Shown: positions 34,341 through 42,520 of the stretch, piece by piece
Numbering within the stretch: position 1 is the first letter of the stretch
Layout of the letters: every line of letters starts with the position of its first letter
Source of the DNA: Bradyrhizobium retamae
GTDB taxonomy: Bacteria; Pseudomonadota; Alphaproteobacteria; Rhizobiales; Xanthobacteraceae
NCBI RefSeq assembly: GCF_001440415.1
Contig: NZ_LLYA01000135.1
Location: 56,512-120,511 of the forward strand
Reading direction: 5' to 3'
DNA length: 64,000 nucleotides
Notes under the pieces: generated by a model
Databases searched by the model: none
Seen by the model: only the letters and a program-made list of their open reading frames with translations
What the model was told of the DNA's origin: nothing
Position numbers and translations under genes: made by a program

Positions 34341-34666
34341 GCGGGCGTGGCGAAATGGTAGACGCAAGGGACTTAAGCATTTGAGTGCTCTTGGGGAAAC
34401 CCAAGCTGTAGAACTGCTCAAATTCGGGGAAACCTGTCATATGGCAATCCCGAGCCAAGCGCCCGAACCTAACGGTTAGTGCGAAGGTGTAGAGACTAGA
34501 CGGGCAGCACCTAAAGGCGCGAACGCGCCAATGGTGAAGGTATAGTCCAGACCACAAACGAACCAGCGCGGATGCCCACGCTGGCGAGGCGGCGAAAGCC
34601 GTAGCTGGTAAGAAAATCCCTCGGAGGATGACCTCTGTGCCGGTTCGAGTCCGGCCGCCCGCACCA
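34341..34666 (+). tRNA. tRNA-Leu(UAA) interrupted by an intron
   Basis: The 5' exon is 34341-34374 and the 3' exon 34613-34666 including encoded CCA. Joined, they give an 88-base tRNA: acceptor stem GCGGGCG/CGCCCGC, a D arm with TGGCG-AAATGGTAGA-CGC, an anticodon arm AGGGA-CT-TAA-AA-TCCCT with anticodon UAA, a long variable arm with AGAGG-type pairing (CGGAGGATGACCTCTGT) and T arm GCCGG-TTCGAGT-CCGGC. The break lies between U34 and A35, inside the anticodon. Reading UUA codons is rare in this GC-rich genome, so low abundance is tolerable. Confidence 0.93.
34375..34612 (+). ncRNA. Group I self-splicing intron in tRNA-Leu(UAA)
   Basis: The 238-base insertion has the hallmarks of a group I ribozyme. 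The upstream exon ends in U and the intron ends in G (34612). The R-like block GTAGAGACTAGACGGG pairs through GACTA (34494-34498) with TAGTC (34543-34547) in the S-like block AAGGTATAGTCC, forming P7. A GAAA-capped hairpin CTTGGG-GAAA-CCCAAG lies at 34390-34405. No reading frame for a homing enzyme. Insertion between U34 and A35 is the same place as in cyanobacterial and plastid tRNA-Leu(UAA) introns. Confidence 0.88.
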
Positions 34667-34811
34667 GCCTTCGCTCGCGAAGCGAGTGAGGGCTGCCACG
34701 CCGAAGCCGACAGGCGAAGGCGGGCTTTGCGTCCGCGAGCTACGGCTTGGTAAGCCACCCTGGCGAGCAAAGCGAAAGCGTGGACCGATCAGGGGAGACT
34801 GGGGGATCACA
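34667..34811. repeat. Low-complexity palindromic stretch after the tRNA gene
   Basis: GCCTTCGCTCGCGAAGCGAG, AGGCGAAGGCGGGC and GCGAGCAAAGCGAAAGCG are overlapping short palindromes built from TTCGC and GCGAA words. They follow the tRNA and may form the transcription end; a member of a Bradyrhizobium repeat class is likely but not certain. Confidence 0.4.
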
Positions 34812-35393
34812 TTGCCGCAAATTCATCTGTTCGAAATGCGCCGGCTGGAGATGCTGAGCAACACCATCTTCGGCGTTGCCATGACCCTGCTCGCCTATGA
34901 CCTGCCGAAAGCCTCTAGTTTTACGCAAGCGCCCGACTGGCACGACGTGCTTCGCGTCTATGCCCAGCCCGTCATCGCGCTGACGATCAGCTTCGTCGTC
35001 GCCGGCCTGTTCTGGTTCAGCCATCACCGGCGGCTTGCGATAGCGCCGGAAGCCGGCCGCGGCGTGGTGTTCCTCAATCTGTTCTTTCTGCTGTCGATCA
35101 TCATCCTGCCGGTGACGAACGGCCTCTACGGCAGCTACTGGCTCGATGGCGTGGTCGCGGTGATCTATGGAATCCACCTGACCGTGATCGCCTCGCTGAA
35201 CGCGCTGTTGTGGATTCTGGCGCTGCGAGGACGCAGCGATCCGCAATTGCTGGTGACGGCGCTGTTTCCGGTTGTCGTGTTCGTGATCGGTATCGGTGCG
35301 GCCTTCGTCGCACCAAGTGTTGCGCATTTCATCTGGTGCGTGGCGTTTCTTGCGCCACTGGCAGGCTGGGTTGCCGCGCGTCGCTCCGCCTAG
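34812..35393 (+). CDS. TMEM175-like potassium channel family protein
   Basis: A 193-residue membrane protein with about six hydrophobic helices, the size and plan of bacterial TMEM175 (DUF1211) channels. Helix 1 reads RLEMLSNTIFGVAMTLLAYD. The family signature at this place is RxxxFSD; here FSD is replaced by LSN, so the key aspartate is an asparagine. Later helices include FVVAGLFWFSHHRRLAI and FFLLSIIILPVTNGLYGSY, matching the family. TTG at 34812 follows GGGGGA; ATG starts inside helix 1 are less likely. It may be a diverged non-selective or regulatory relative. Confidence 0.82.
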   Translation: MPQIHLFEMRRLEMLSNTIFGVAMTLLAYDLPKASSFTQAPDWHDVLRVYAQPVIALTISFVVAGLFWFSHHRRLAIAPEAGRGVVFLNLFFLLSIIILPVTNGLYGSYWLDGVVAVIYGIHLTVIASLNALLWILALRGRSDPQLLVTALFPVVVFVIGIGAAFVAPSVAHFIWCVAFLAPLAGWVAARRSA

Positions 35394-36124
35394 CGCACCT
35401 TCGCCTTGCTCAGCGTAAGCAGCCGGCTCGCCTCCTCCGCAATCGCCCGCTCCATCTTTTCCTGAAATTCCTTGCGCGGCAGGCCCGGCGCGATCGGCGG
35501 CAGGAAGGACAGCGTGACGGTGCCGGAGTGCATGATCAGCGTCTTCTTGCCCCAAAACAGTCCGGAATTGCACGCGGCCGGCACGACTGATGCTTCGAGG
35601 TTGGTATAGAGCGCCGAGATGCCAGCGGACTGGAATCTCATCGGCTCATCGATCGCCTGGCGGGTGCCTTGCGGAAACAGCAAGACCTGACGGCCCTCGC
35701 CGGTCGCGCGCCTGGCTTCATCGACCATCTGGCGCAGCGCATGGCGTCCCGCCGAGCGATCGACCAAAATCATCGGATAGCGCTCCAGGAACCAGCCGAC
35801 GAACGGCACCTTGCGCAGTTCTTTCTTGGCGACGATGCTGGCGTTCGGGAAAAGCGCGCAGAGCGCCGCGGTTTCCCACAGCGACTGATGATTGCAGGCG
35901 ATGATGCAGGGACCGTCGGGCACGTTCTCGCGGCCCTGCACCGTGTAATCGAGGCCTACGACATGCTTCATCAGAAACAAGATGCCGTTGACCCAGACCT
36001 GCGAAACCGCACGCACCGTCGCGCCGCTGGCATTGAACAGCCACATGAACGGCACCGTCAGCGACACGGCAAGCGTCAGGATTACCACCGCCGTATCGAA
36101 TATGATCGACCTCAAATAGTGCAA
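35390..36124 (-). CDS. plsC: 1-acylglycerol-3-phosphate acyltransferase-like protein
   Basis: A 244-residue PlsC-family acyltransferase that would add the second acyl chain to lysophosphatidic acid at the inner membrane. An N-terminal helix (IIFDTAVVILTLAVSLTVPF) precedes motif I NHQSLWE and motif III-like FPQGTRQ. The canonical motif I is HxxxxD; here it is HxxxxE, and FPEGTR has become FPQGTR. Both substitutions are known in rhizobial homologues, to my memory, so activity is still likely. TTG at 36124 follows AGGGG. It converges on the TMEM175-like gene with a 4-base overlap. Confidence 0.85.
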   Translation of the reverse strand: MHYLRSIIFDTAVVILTLAVSLTVPFMWLFNASGATVRAVSQVWVNGILFLMKHVVGLDYTVQGRENVPDGPCIIACNHQSLWETAALCALFPNASIVAKKELRKVPFVGWFLERYPMILVDRSAGRHALRQMVDEARRATGEGRQVLLFPQGTRQAIDEPMRFQSAGISALYTNLEASVVPAACNSGLFWGKKTLIMHSGTVTLSFLPPIAPGLPRKEFQEKMERAIAEEASRLLTLSKAKVR

Positions 36125-36229
36125 CGATTGTCCCCTTAGGCATCCGGTCGCGCCTCCCAATACAGCACTTTTCAGCCGTTGCACAATTCCATCATCGGCC
36201 GGCCGGATTTGTCTCCCTAGGATGGTCGG

Positions 36230-37087
36230 ATGCCGGCCTATGAACAAATCACCATCGCGCCGCATCTTGTGTTCGACACTATCGCCGCGGGCACGCCCGG
36301 TGCGCCGCTGGTGCTGTTGCTGCACGGCTTTGCGGAATCGATGCATTGCTGGCGTGCGCAGGTGACGGCGCTCGGCGATATGGGCTATTGCGCCATTGCG
36401 CCGAGCCAGCGCGGCTACTCGCCGGGCGCACGGCCCGATCCACGGGAATTTTCGCACTACCTGATCGACCGCCTGATGGACGACGCCATGGCGATTGTGG
36501 CGGCTGCCGGCCATGGCAACGCGCGGTTTCATCTGGTCGGCCACGACTGGGGCGGCAGCATCGCCTGGGGCATCGCCGACCGCCATCCCGAGCGGGTGGC
36601 GTCGCTCACCGTTCTCTCGCGGCCGCACCCGAACGCATTCAACCGCGCGCTGGCAACCGACGGCGAGCAGGCGCAGCGCTCAAAGCATCACAAGGCGTTT
36701 TTGGAGCCGGATGCCGCCGATGTCGTGCTCGCGAACGATGCCAAATGGCTGCGCGAGCGTCTCGCCGCCAATGGCGTTCCCTCTGATGCGATCGAGAGGC
36801 ATCTTGCCGTGCTCGGCAACAAGGACGCGATGGAAGCAGCGCTCGCATGGTATCGCGCACGCGGCGCGATCCGCAGCCCGCTCGGTCCGATCCGCGCGCC
36901 GACGCTCTATATCTGGGGCGACGCCGACGACACCGTCGGTCGCGCCGCCGCCGAAGGCACGGTGGATTTCATCGCCGCGCCCTATCGTTTCGAGGTGCTG
37001 CCCGGCATCGGACATTTTGCGGCAGATCAGGCGCCGGAGCGTGTGTGCGAATTGTTGCTGGAACATCTGGCCGCGCATCCAGCGTGA
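36230..37087 (+). CDS. Alpha/beta hydrolase (epoxide hydrolase/haloalkane type)
   Basis: A 285-residue hydrolase. The oxyanion region LLLHGFAESMHCWR is near residue 28, the nucleophile is Asp in GHDWGGSIAW (near 105), the acid lies around WGDADDTVG and His in PGIGHFAADQAPE near 265. An aspartate in the nucleophile position (GHDWG) marks epoxide hydrolases and dehalogenases, not esterases. It adds water to an epoxide or related substrate in the cytoplasm. It is divergent from the PlsC-like gene. Confidence 0.88.
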   Translation: MPAYEQITIAPHLVFDTIAAGTPGAPLVLLLHGFAESMHCWRAQVTALGDMGYCAIAPSQRGYSPGARPDPREFSHYLIDRLMDDAMAIVAAAGHGNARFHLVGHDWGGSIAWGIADRHPERVASLTVLSRPHPNAFNRALATDGEQAQRSKHHKAFLEPDAADVVLANDAKWLRERLAANGVPSDAIERHLAVLGNKDAMEAALAWYRARGAIRSPLGPIRAPTLYIWGDADDTVGRAAAEGTVDFIAAPYRFEVLPGIGHFAADQAPERVCELLLEHLAAHPA

Positions 37088-37140
37088 GGAACGCAACGCC
37101 CGCAAAAATGTTGTCGTGCACAAAAATGGAGTATGACAAC

Positions 37141-37284
37141 ATGACAAGTGAAAAAGATCGAGAAAAGGCTGCAGCCGAGCGCAAGCAAGCGCGAGATCAG
37201 CGCTCGCCGTCGCCGCCATCGCCGCAAGTCTCTCCGCCGCTTGAGAATGACGGCCCGGAGCTGGTACGCGATACCCACTGCTGA
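37141..37284 (+). CDS. Small charged proline-rich protein, 47 residues
   Basis: A 47-residue frame: MTSEKDREKAAAERKQARDQ followed by SPSPPSPQVSPPLENDGPE and a short end RDTHC. The GGAG ten bases upstream supports ATG at 37141, and a strong terminator follows 13 bases after the stop. It is hydrophilic and probably disordered. I know no family; it may be a genuine small gene, less sure than the others. Confidence 0.45.
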   Translation: MTSEKDREKAAAERKQARDQRSPSPPSPQVSPPLENDGPELVRDTHC

Positions 37285-37296
37285 CGACGAAAATCA

Positions 37297-37330
37297 AAAC
37301 GCGACGGAGGAACAGTCCTCCGTCGCGTTT
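37297..37330. terminator. Bidirectional hairpin terminator
   Basis: AAACGCGACGGAGGA and TCCTCCGTCGCGTTT form a perfect 15-base-pair stem with a 4-base loop. It lies between the small gene (rightward) and the peptide-binding protein gene (leftward), with T-rich sequence beyond both arms. It fits a shared stop for two convergent transcripts. Confidence 0.85.
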
Positions 37331-37359
37331 GCTTGATGTTCGACTTAAGGCGAACCGCC

Positions 37360-38982
37360 CTACTCGCTCTTGTCAATGTTCCAGAAGACCGGCGTTGCCG
37401 GGCCGTCGAGCACACCGGTCAGCGACTTCCGCCACGCGCTCGGCGTGAGGTATTGGCCGAGCGGGATATAGATCACCTGCTCATAGGCTTCCTTCTGGAT
37501 CTCTGCGGCGATCTTCTTTTGCTCCTCCGGCGAAGAAGAGCGCGCGAACTTGTCCTTCAGCTCCTCGATCTTGGCGCTTTCTGCCCAGCCGAACCAGCCG
37601 CCCTTGGTGCCGCGGCCGCCGATCGAGGCGTTTGCGATCGGGTTCATCACGTCGGCGCCGACCCAGTTGGTGAAGAACATGTTCCAACCTCCCTCCTTCG
37701 GAGGCTTCTGGCTGGCGCGGCGCGCTACCACGGTCTGCCAGTCGGTGGCCTGCAGATCGACCTTGAAGCCGGCGTCGCGCAACAACTGCGCCGCGACAAT
37801 CGGCTGCGCCTTCAGCGTGACCACGTCGCCAGGCGCCATGATCACGACGGGGGTGCCGTCGTAGCCGGATTCGGCAAGCGCCTTTTTGGCTTCCGCCATG
37901 CTGCCGCCCTTGGTCAGATTTCCTGAACCTTCCTCGGTCGCCAGCGGCGTGCCGCAGACGAAGAACGCGCCGCAGGTCTTGTAGTATTCGGGATTGCCGA
38001 CCAGCGCATCCAGCACGTTCTTCTGGTTCATCGCCAGCAACGCAGCACGGCGAACCTTGACGTTATCGAACGGCGGGTGGAGGAAATTCATCCGGCCGAG
38101 CGTCTGGAAGCCGAGCTTGTTCAATATCTCGATCTTGATGTCTTTGTTGGCGGCGACCACCGGCAACAGGTCGAAGGACGGAGTCTCTACGAAATCAATG
38201 TCGCCCGACTGCAGCGAGTTCACCGCGGTCTGCGCATCCGGCATGGTGATCCACTCGACGCGATCGACCTTCACCACCTTGCCGCCGGAGGTCCAGCTCG
38301 CCGGCTCCTTGCGCGGCACGTAGTCGGCGTTCTTTTCATAGACCGCCTTTACGCCCGGCTGGAATTCAGCCTGCACGAACTTGAAGGGGCCGGATCCCAC
38401 CTGCTCCTTGATCTGCTGACCGGCGGGCGTTTCCGCGAGCCGCTTCGGCATCATGAACGGTGTGTAGGACGACGGCTTGCCGATCGATTCCAGCACCAGG
38501 CCGTAGGGCTCCTTTAGTTTCAGCGCGAAGCTCTTGGCGTCGATCGGCTCGATGCTGGCGGTAAAGTCCATCAGCTTCTGGCCCATATTGTCGTTCCTGC
38601 CCCAGCGCTTCAGCGAGGCGACGCAATCCTCCGCCGTCACTGGCGTGCCGTCATGCCACTTCAAGCCGTCGCGCAAGGTGAAGGTGTAAGTCAGCTTGTC
38701 ATCTGAGACTTTCCAGTCCGCCATCTGCGGCTGGACCTTGAAGTTGGAATCGGTCGCCAGCAGCGTGTCGTAGACCATGTAGCCGTGGTCGCGCGTGATG
38801 TAGGCTGTGGTGAACCCGGGATCGATGACGCGCAGGTCCGAATGCATCACGGCGGTGATGGTCTTCTTGCTGGCGGCCGTGGCCTGCGAAGTCGGGCCCA
38901 GCGACGTCAGCGCCGCCGACAGCGCAAGCACCGACAAAGCAGTCGCTATCGTGGGACGTTTCCAACGCATGATGTGGAACAT
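37360..38982 (-). CDS. Dipeptide/oligopeptide ABC transporter binding protein
   Basis: A 540-residue family 5 solute-binding protein exported by a signal peptide (RPTIATALSVLALSAALTSL, cleavage near ATA-AS). Mature text is typical: VMHSDLRVIDPGFTTAYITR, WKVSDDKLTYTFTLRDGLKWHDG (the family signature), and SYTPFMMPKRLAETP. A Cys pair in KTCGAFFVCGTP may form a disulfide. ATG at 38982 follows AGGAGGAG. It is divergent from a run of permease and hydrolase genes across 279 bases, so it probably delivers peptides to that transporter. Confidence 0.92.
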   Translation of the reverse strand: MFHIMRWKRPTIATALSVLALSAALTSLGPTSQATAASKKTITAVMHSDLRVIDPGFTTAYITRDHGYMVYDTLLATDSNFKVQPQMADWKVSDDKLTYTFTLRDGLKWHDGTPVTAEDCVASLKRWGRNDNMGQKLMDFTASIEPIDAKSFALKLKEPYGLVLESIGKPSSYTPFMMPKRLAETPAGQQIKEQVGSGPFKFVQAEFQPGVKAVYEKNADYVPRKEPASWTSGGKVVKVDRVEWITMPDAQTAVNSLQSGDIDFVETPSFDLLPVVAANKDIKIEILNKLGFQTLGRMNFLHPPFDNVKVRRAALLAMNQKNVLDALVGNPEYYKTCGAFFVCGTPLATEEGSGNLTKGGSMAEAKKALAESGYDGTPVVIMAPGDVVTLKAQPIVAAQLLRDAGFKVDLQATDWQTVVARRASQKPPKEGGWNMFFTNWVGADVMNPIANASIGGRGTKGGWFGWAESAKIEELKDKFARSSSPEEQKKIAAEIQKEAYEQVIYIPLGQYLTPSAWRKSLTGVLDGPATPVFWNIDKSE

Positions 38983-39261
38983 TCGATCTCCTCCTGACGT
39001 GAAACTGTTCAAAGTCCGCTGATTCATTATGCATGCGGTTCGTTATTTGGGCGAACTAACACGCTGTAAATCCTGACTATTTGAAGACTTGCATCAAGCG
39101 CGCGGCGCGTCAATCCGCTTTGAGGTGGCCACGGCGCTGCGGATACCGCGGGACGCGCGTTCATGTTTCACTTTACAAATCCGCGCGAGATCATTCTCGT
39201 ACACTTCGGGGCCGGTGCCCTGTCGGTCGAAACCCAAGATTAAGAAAACCAAAGGAAGTCC

Positions 39262-40392
39262 ATGAACCCAGCCAATCTTCCCTTTGATTCCGAGGCCATG
39301 CTGCAGGGGTTGCGCGGCTGGGTGGAGTGCGAAAGCCCGACCTGGGACAGGGCTGCGGTGGAACGCATGCTCGACCTCGCCGCGCGCGACATGGCCATTA
39401 TGGGTGCGACCATCGAGCGCATCGCCGGCCGCCAGGGATTTGCCGGCTGCGTCCGCGCCCGCTTTCCGCATCCGAAGCAAGGCGAGCCCGGCATCCTGAT
39501 CGCCGGCCACATGGATACCGTCCACCCCGTTGGCACCATCGAAAAGCTGCGATGGCGGCGCGAAGGCAACAAATGCTTCGGCCCCGGCATCTTCGACATG
39601 AAGGGCGGCAATTACCTCTCGCTGGAAGCGATCCGGCAATTGGCCCGCGCCGCGTTCACCACGCCGCTGCCGATTACGGTGCTGTTCACGCCCGACGAGG
39701 AAGTCGGCACGCCCTCGACCCGAGACATCATCGAGGCAGAAGCCGCGCGCAACAAGTACGTGCTGGTGCCGGAGCCCGGACGGCCCAACAATGGCGTCGT
39801 CACCGGACGCTATGCGATTGCGCGCTTCAATCTCGAAGCCGTCGGCAAGCCGAGCCATGCCGGCGCCACGCTTTCTTCCGGCCGTTCCGCGATCCGCGAA
39901 ATGGCACGCCAGATTATCGCAATCGACGGCATGACGACCGAAGATTGTACGTTCTCGGTCGGCATCGTGCATGGCGGCCAGTGGGTCAATTGCGTCGCCA
40001 CCACCTGCACCGGCGAAGCGCTGAGCATGGCCAAGCGCCAGGCCGATCTCGATCGCGGCGTCGAGCGCATGCTGGCGCTGTCATGCACCAGCAACGACGT
40101 CACGTTCACGGTAACCCGCGGCGTCACCCGTCCGGTGTGGGAACCAGATGCCGGCACCATGGCGTTATACGAAAAGGCGCGCGGGATTGCCGCGCAGTTG
40201 GGCCTCGAACTGCCCCATGGCAGCGCCGGTGGCGGATCCGACGGCAATTTTACCGGCGCCATGGGCATACCGACGCTCGATGGCTTGGGCGTCCGCGGCG
40301 CCGATGCGCATACGCTGAACGAGCATATTGAAGTAGACAGCCTCGCCGAACGCGGGCGCCTGATGGCGGGACTTTTGGCGACGCTGGAGTGA
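39262..40392 (+). CDS. M20 family metallopeptidase (glutamate carboxypeptidase-like)
   Basis: A 376-residue dizinc hydrolase. Metal and catalytic residues lie in GHMDTVHPVG (His and Asp), GIFDMKGG (bridging Asp), TPDEEVGTPS (Glu pair) and the last His in ADAHTLNEH. The closest layout is carboxypeptidase G2/ArgE-type enzymes, which cut amide bonds of acyl-amino acids or peptides. No signal peptide, so cytoplasmic. ATG at 39262 follows AAAGGAAG. It starts the rightward half of the peptide cluster and is set off from the permeases by a repeat. Confidence 0.9.
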   Translation: MNPANLPFDSEAMLQGLRGWVECESPTWDRAAVERMLDLAARDMAIMGATIERIAGRQGFAGCVRARFPHPKQGEPGILIAGHMDTVHPVGTIEKLRWRREGNKCFGPGIFDMKGGNYLSLEAIRQLARAAFTTPLPITVLFTPDEEVGTPSTRDIIEAEAARNKYVLVPEPGRPNNGVVTGRYAIARFNLEAVGKPSHAGATLSSGRSAIREMARQIIAIDGMTTEDCTFSVGIVHGGQWVNCVATTCTGEALSMAKRQADLDRGVERMLALSCTSNDVTFTVTRGVTRPVWEPDAGTMALYEKARGIAAQLGLELPHGSAGGGSDGNFTGAMGIPTLDGLGVRGADAHTLNEHIEVDSLAERGRLMAGLLATLE

Positions 40393-40405
40393 GGCGGTCC
40401 CTCCG

Positions 40406-40527
40406 CCGTCATTGCGAGCGAAGCGAAGCAATCCATGCATCAGCGCACGCGGAAGAGTGGATTGCTTCCTCGCGGAGCCTGTCATCGGGCGCGCATTCGC
40501 GCAACCCGTTGGCTTCTCGCAATGACG
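40406..40527. repeat. Dispersed CATTGCGAGCGAAGCGAAGC repeat, family C, copy 1
   Basis: It opens CGTCATTGCGAGCGAAGCGA, AGCAATCCATG, has GTGGATTGCTTCCTCGCGGA in the middle and closes CTTCTCGCAATGACG, an overall palindrome. A second copy is at 44191-44293. The right half, CCTGTCATCGGGCGCGCATT then GCAACCCGTTGGCT, is shared with 27118-27155. It sits between the M20 and permease genes and could modulate read-through. Confidence 0.65.
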
Positions 40528-40675
40528 CGGGGGACATGTCGGCCCCGAACCGATTAGCTGCATCGCAAAAAACGCAGGCGCAATGGCACGGGACTTGCTG
40601 AAATGCTACGCTGGTGGCGCGGAAACGAAGTCTAAGGGCGGCGCTGCCCAATTCACCTACAACTAATGGATCAAG

Positions 40676-41617
40676 ATGCTCGGATATCTGCTTCGTCGCA
40701 TTCTCGCCGCCATTCCCGTCATGGGCGTGGTGGCGCTGTTTGTGTTTCTTCTGCTGCGGCTGACGCCCGGCGATCCCGCCGCGATTCTCGCCGGCGACAA
40801 CGCAACGCCGGAGCAGCTCGAGCGCATCCGCACCTCGCTCGGCCTCAATGAGCCGCTCTACACCCAATTCTTCACCTGGATCGGCAAGCTCTTGCAAGGC
40901 GACCTCGGCGTCTCCTTGATCTCGAACGTGCCCGTCTTGAAGATGATCAGTCAGCGCGTCGAGCCCTCGATCTCGATTGCACTGTCCACCATCATCCTTG
41001 CGATTGTCGTAGCGGTGCCGCTCGGCGTCATCGCCGCGTGGAAGCACGGCACCTGGATCGACCGCTTCGTGATGGGGTTGTCGGTGATCGGCTTCTCCGT
41101 GCCGGTGTTCGTGATCGGCTATGTTCTAATCCAGATCTTTGCGATCGACCTGCGCTGGGTGCCGGTGCAGGGCTTCCGCAGCATCACGGCCGGCTTTGGT
41201 CCGTTCTTCGAGCGCATCATCCTGCCGACCTGCACGCTGTCGTTTATCTATGTCGCGCTGATCGCGCGCATGACGCGGGCCGCAATGCTGGACGTGCTAG
41301 GTGAGGATTACGTCCGCACCGCGCGCGCCAAAGGAATCAGCGAGACCGGCGTGCTGCTGCGCCATGCCCTGCGCAACGCGGCCGTGCCCGTCATCACCGT
41401 GATCGGAACGGGGTTCGCGCTGCTGATTTCCGGCGTCGTGGTCACCGAGAGCGTGTTCAACCTGCCCGGCATCGGCCGCCTCACGGTCGATGCCGTGCTG
41501 GCGCGCGATTATCCCGTCATCCAGGCGATGATCCTGTTGACGTCGCTGATCTATGTCACCGTCAATCTCCTGATCGACGTCGCCTACACCCTGCTTGATC
41601 CCAGAATTCGTTATTGA
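40676..41617 (+). CDS. Peptide ABC transporter permease, DppB type
   Basis: A 313-residue inner-membrane permease with six helices. LGYLLRRILAAIPVMGVVAL opens it, followed by LTPGDPAAILAGDNATPEQL and LGLNEPLYTQFF, the standard DppB periplasmic loop, and an EAA loop DYVRTARAKGISETGVLLRHAL. It pairs with the next gene's product to pass peptides. The start ATG at 40676 is preceded only by a weak ribosome site. Confidence 0.94.
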   Translation: MLGYLLRRILAAIPVMGVVALFVFLLLRLTPGDPAAILAGDNATPEQLERIRTSLGLNEPLYTQFFTWIGKLLQGDLGVSLISNVPVLKMISQRVEPSISIALSTIILAIVVAVPLGVIAAWKHGTWIDRFVMGLSVIGFSVPVFVIGYVLIQIFAIDLRWVPVQGFRSITAGFGPFFERIILPTCTLSFIYVALIARMTRAAMLDVLGEDYVRTARAKGISETGVLLRHALRNAAVPVITVIGTGFALLISGVVVTESVFNLPGIGRLTVDAVLARDYPVIQAMILLTSLIYVTVNLLIDVAYTLLDPRIRY

Positions 41618-41629
41618 GGCTCGCTACTG

Positions 41630-42520
41630 ATGGCGATCGAAACCCTTCCCGAACCGTCAATCCCTGTCACCACGCCGTTCCGGCCGAGACTTGGATTCCT
41701 CACGGCGACGCCGATCATCGCGACCGCGACCGTCTGCCTCGCACTCGTCATCGCGATGGCGATCGCAGCCCCCCTGCTCGCGCCGCACGATCCGCAATTG
41801 CTGGCGCCGGCACAGCGGCTGAAACCATCAAGCGCGCAGTTCCTGCTCGGCACCGACGCGTACGGCCGCGACGTGCTCTCGCGCATCATCTATGGCGGGC
41901 GGATTTCGCTCCTGATCGGCCTGGGTGCTGCGGTCTTCTCGATCGGCATCGGCCTCGTGATCGGCCTCGTCTCCGGCTTCTTCAAATGGGTCGACGCCGT
42001 GATGATGCGGGTGATGGACGGCTTGATGGCGATCCCTTCCATCCTGCTCGCGATTGCCGTGGTGTCGCTGTCGGGCGCCAGCCTAATGACCGTGCTGGTC
42101 GCGATCACGATTCCCGAAATTCCACGCGTGGCGCGGCTGGTGCGCTCGGTCGTGCTGTCGGCGCGCGAAGAGCCTTATGTTGAAGCCGCGATCTCGGTCG
42201 GCACCAGCCTGCCCAAGATCATGTGGAGGCATCTGATGCCGAACACGGTGGCGCCGCTGATCGTGCAAGGCACTTACGTCTGCGCTTCCGCCATTCTCAC
42301 CGAGGCGATCCTGTCGTTCCTCGGCGCCGGCATCAGCCCGGAAACGCCGACCTGGGGCAACATCATGGCCGAGGGCCGCGCCTACTTCCAGGTCAAGCCG
42401 TCGCTGATCTTCTGGCCGGGGCTGTTGCTGTCGATCGCGATCCTCAGCGTCAACCTGATCGGCGACGCCGCCCGCGATGCGCTCGATCCGCGCATGAAAC
42501 AACGGGAGGCCGGGAAGTGA
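41630..42520 (+). CDS. Peptide ABC transporter permease, DppC type
   Basis: A 296-residue partner permease with a cytoplasmic N-terminus, then helix 1 (ATPIIATATVCLALVIAMAI), APHDPQLLAPAQRLKPSSAQ, GTDAYGRDVLSRIIYGGRIS (the family signature) and the EAA loop PYVEAAISVGTSLPKIMWRH. It starts 12 bases after DppB and overlaps the ATPase start by four bases, so the three are coupled. Confidence 0.94.
   Translation: MAIETLPEPSIPVTTPFRPRLGFLTATPIIATATVCLALVIAMAIAAPLLAPHDPQLLAPAQRLKPSSAQFLLGTDAYGRDVLSRIIYGGRISLLIGLGAAVFSIGIGLVIGLVSGFFKWVDAVMMRVMDGLMAIPSILLAIAVVSLSGASLMTVLVAITIPEIPRVARLVRSVVLSAREEPYVEAAISVGTSLPKIMWRHLMPNTVAPLIVQGTYVCASAILTEAILSFLGAGISPETPTWGNIMAEGRAYFQVKPSLIFWPGLLLSIAILSVNLIGDAARDALDPRMKQREAGK

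Noticed and set aside
34341..34666. tRNA gene as an integration site for a mobile island
   Set aside because: No integrase and no direct repeat of the tRNA 3' end was seen nearby; the interruption is an intron.
34285..34810. Minus-strand reading frames across the tRNA and intron
   Set aside because: They cover structured RNA sequence on the other strand and have no family resemblance; not a homing endonuclease.
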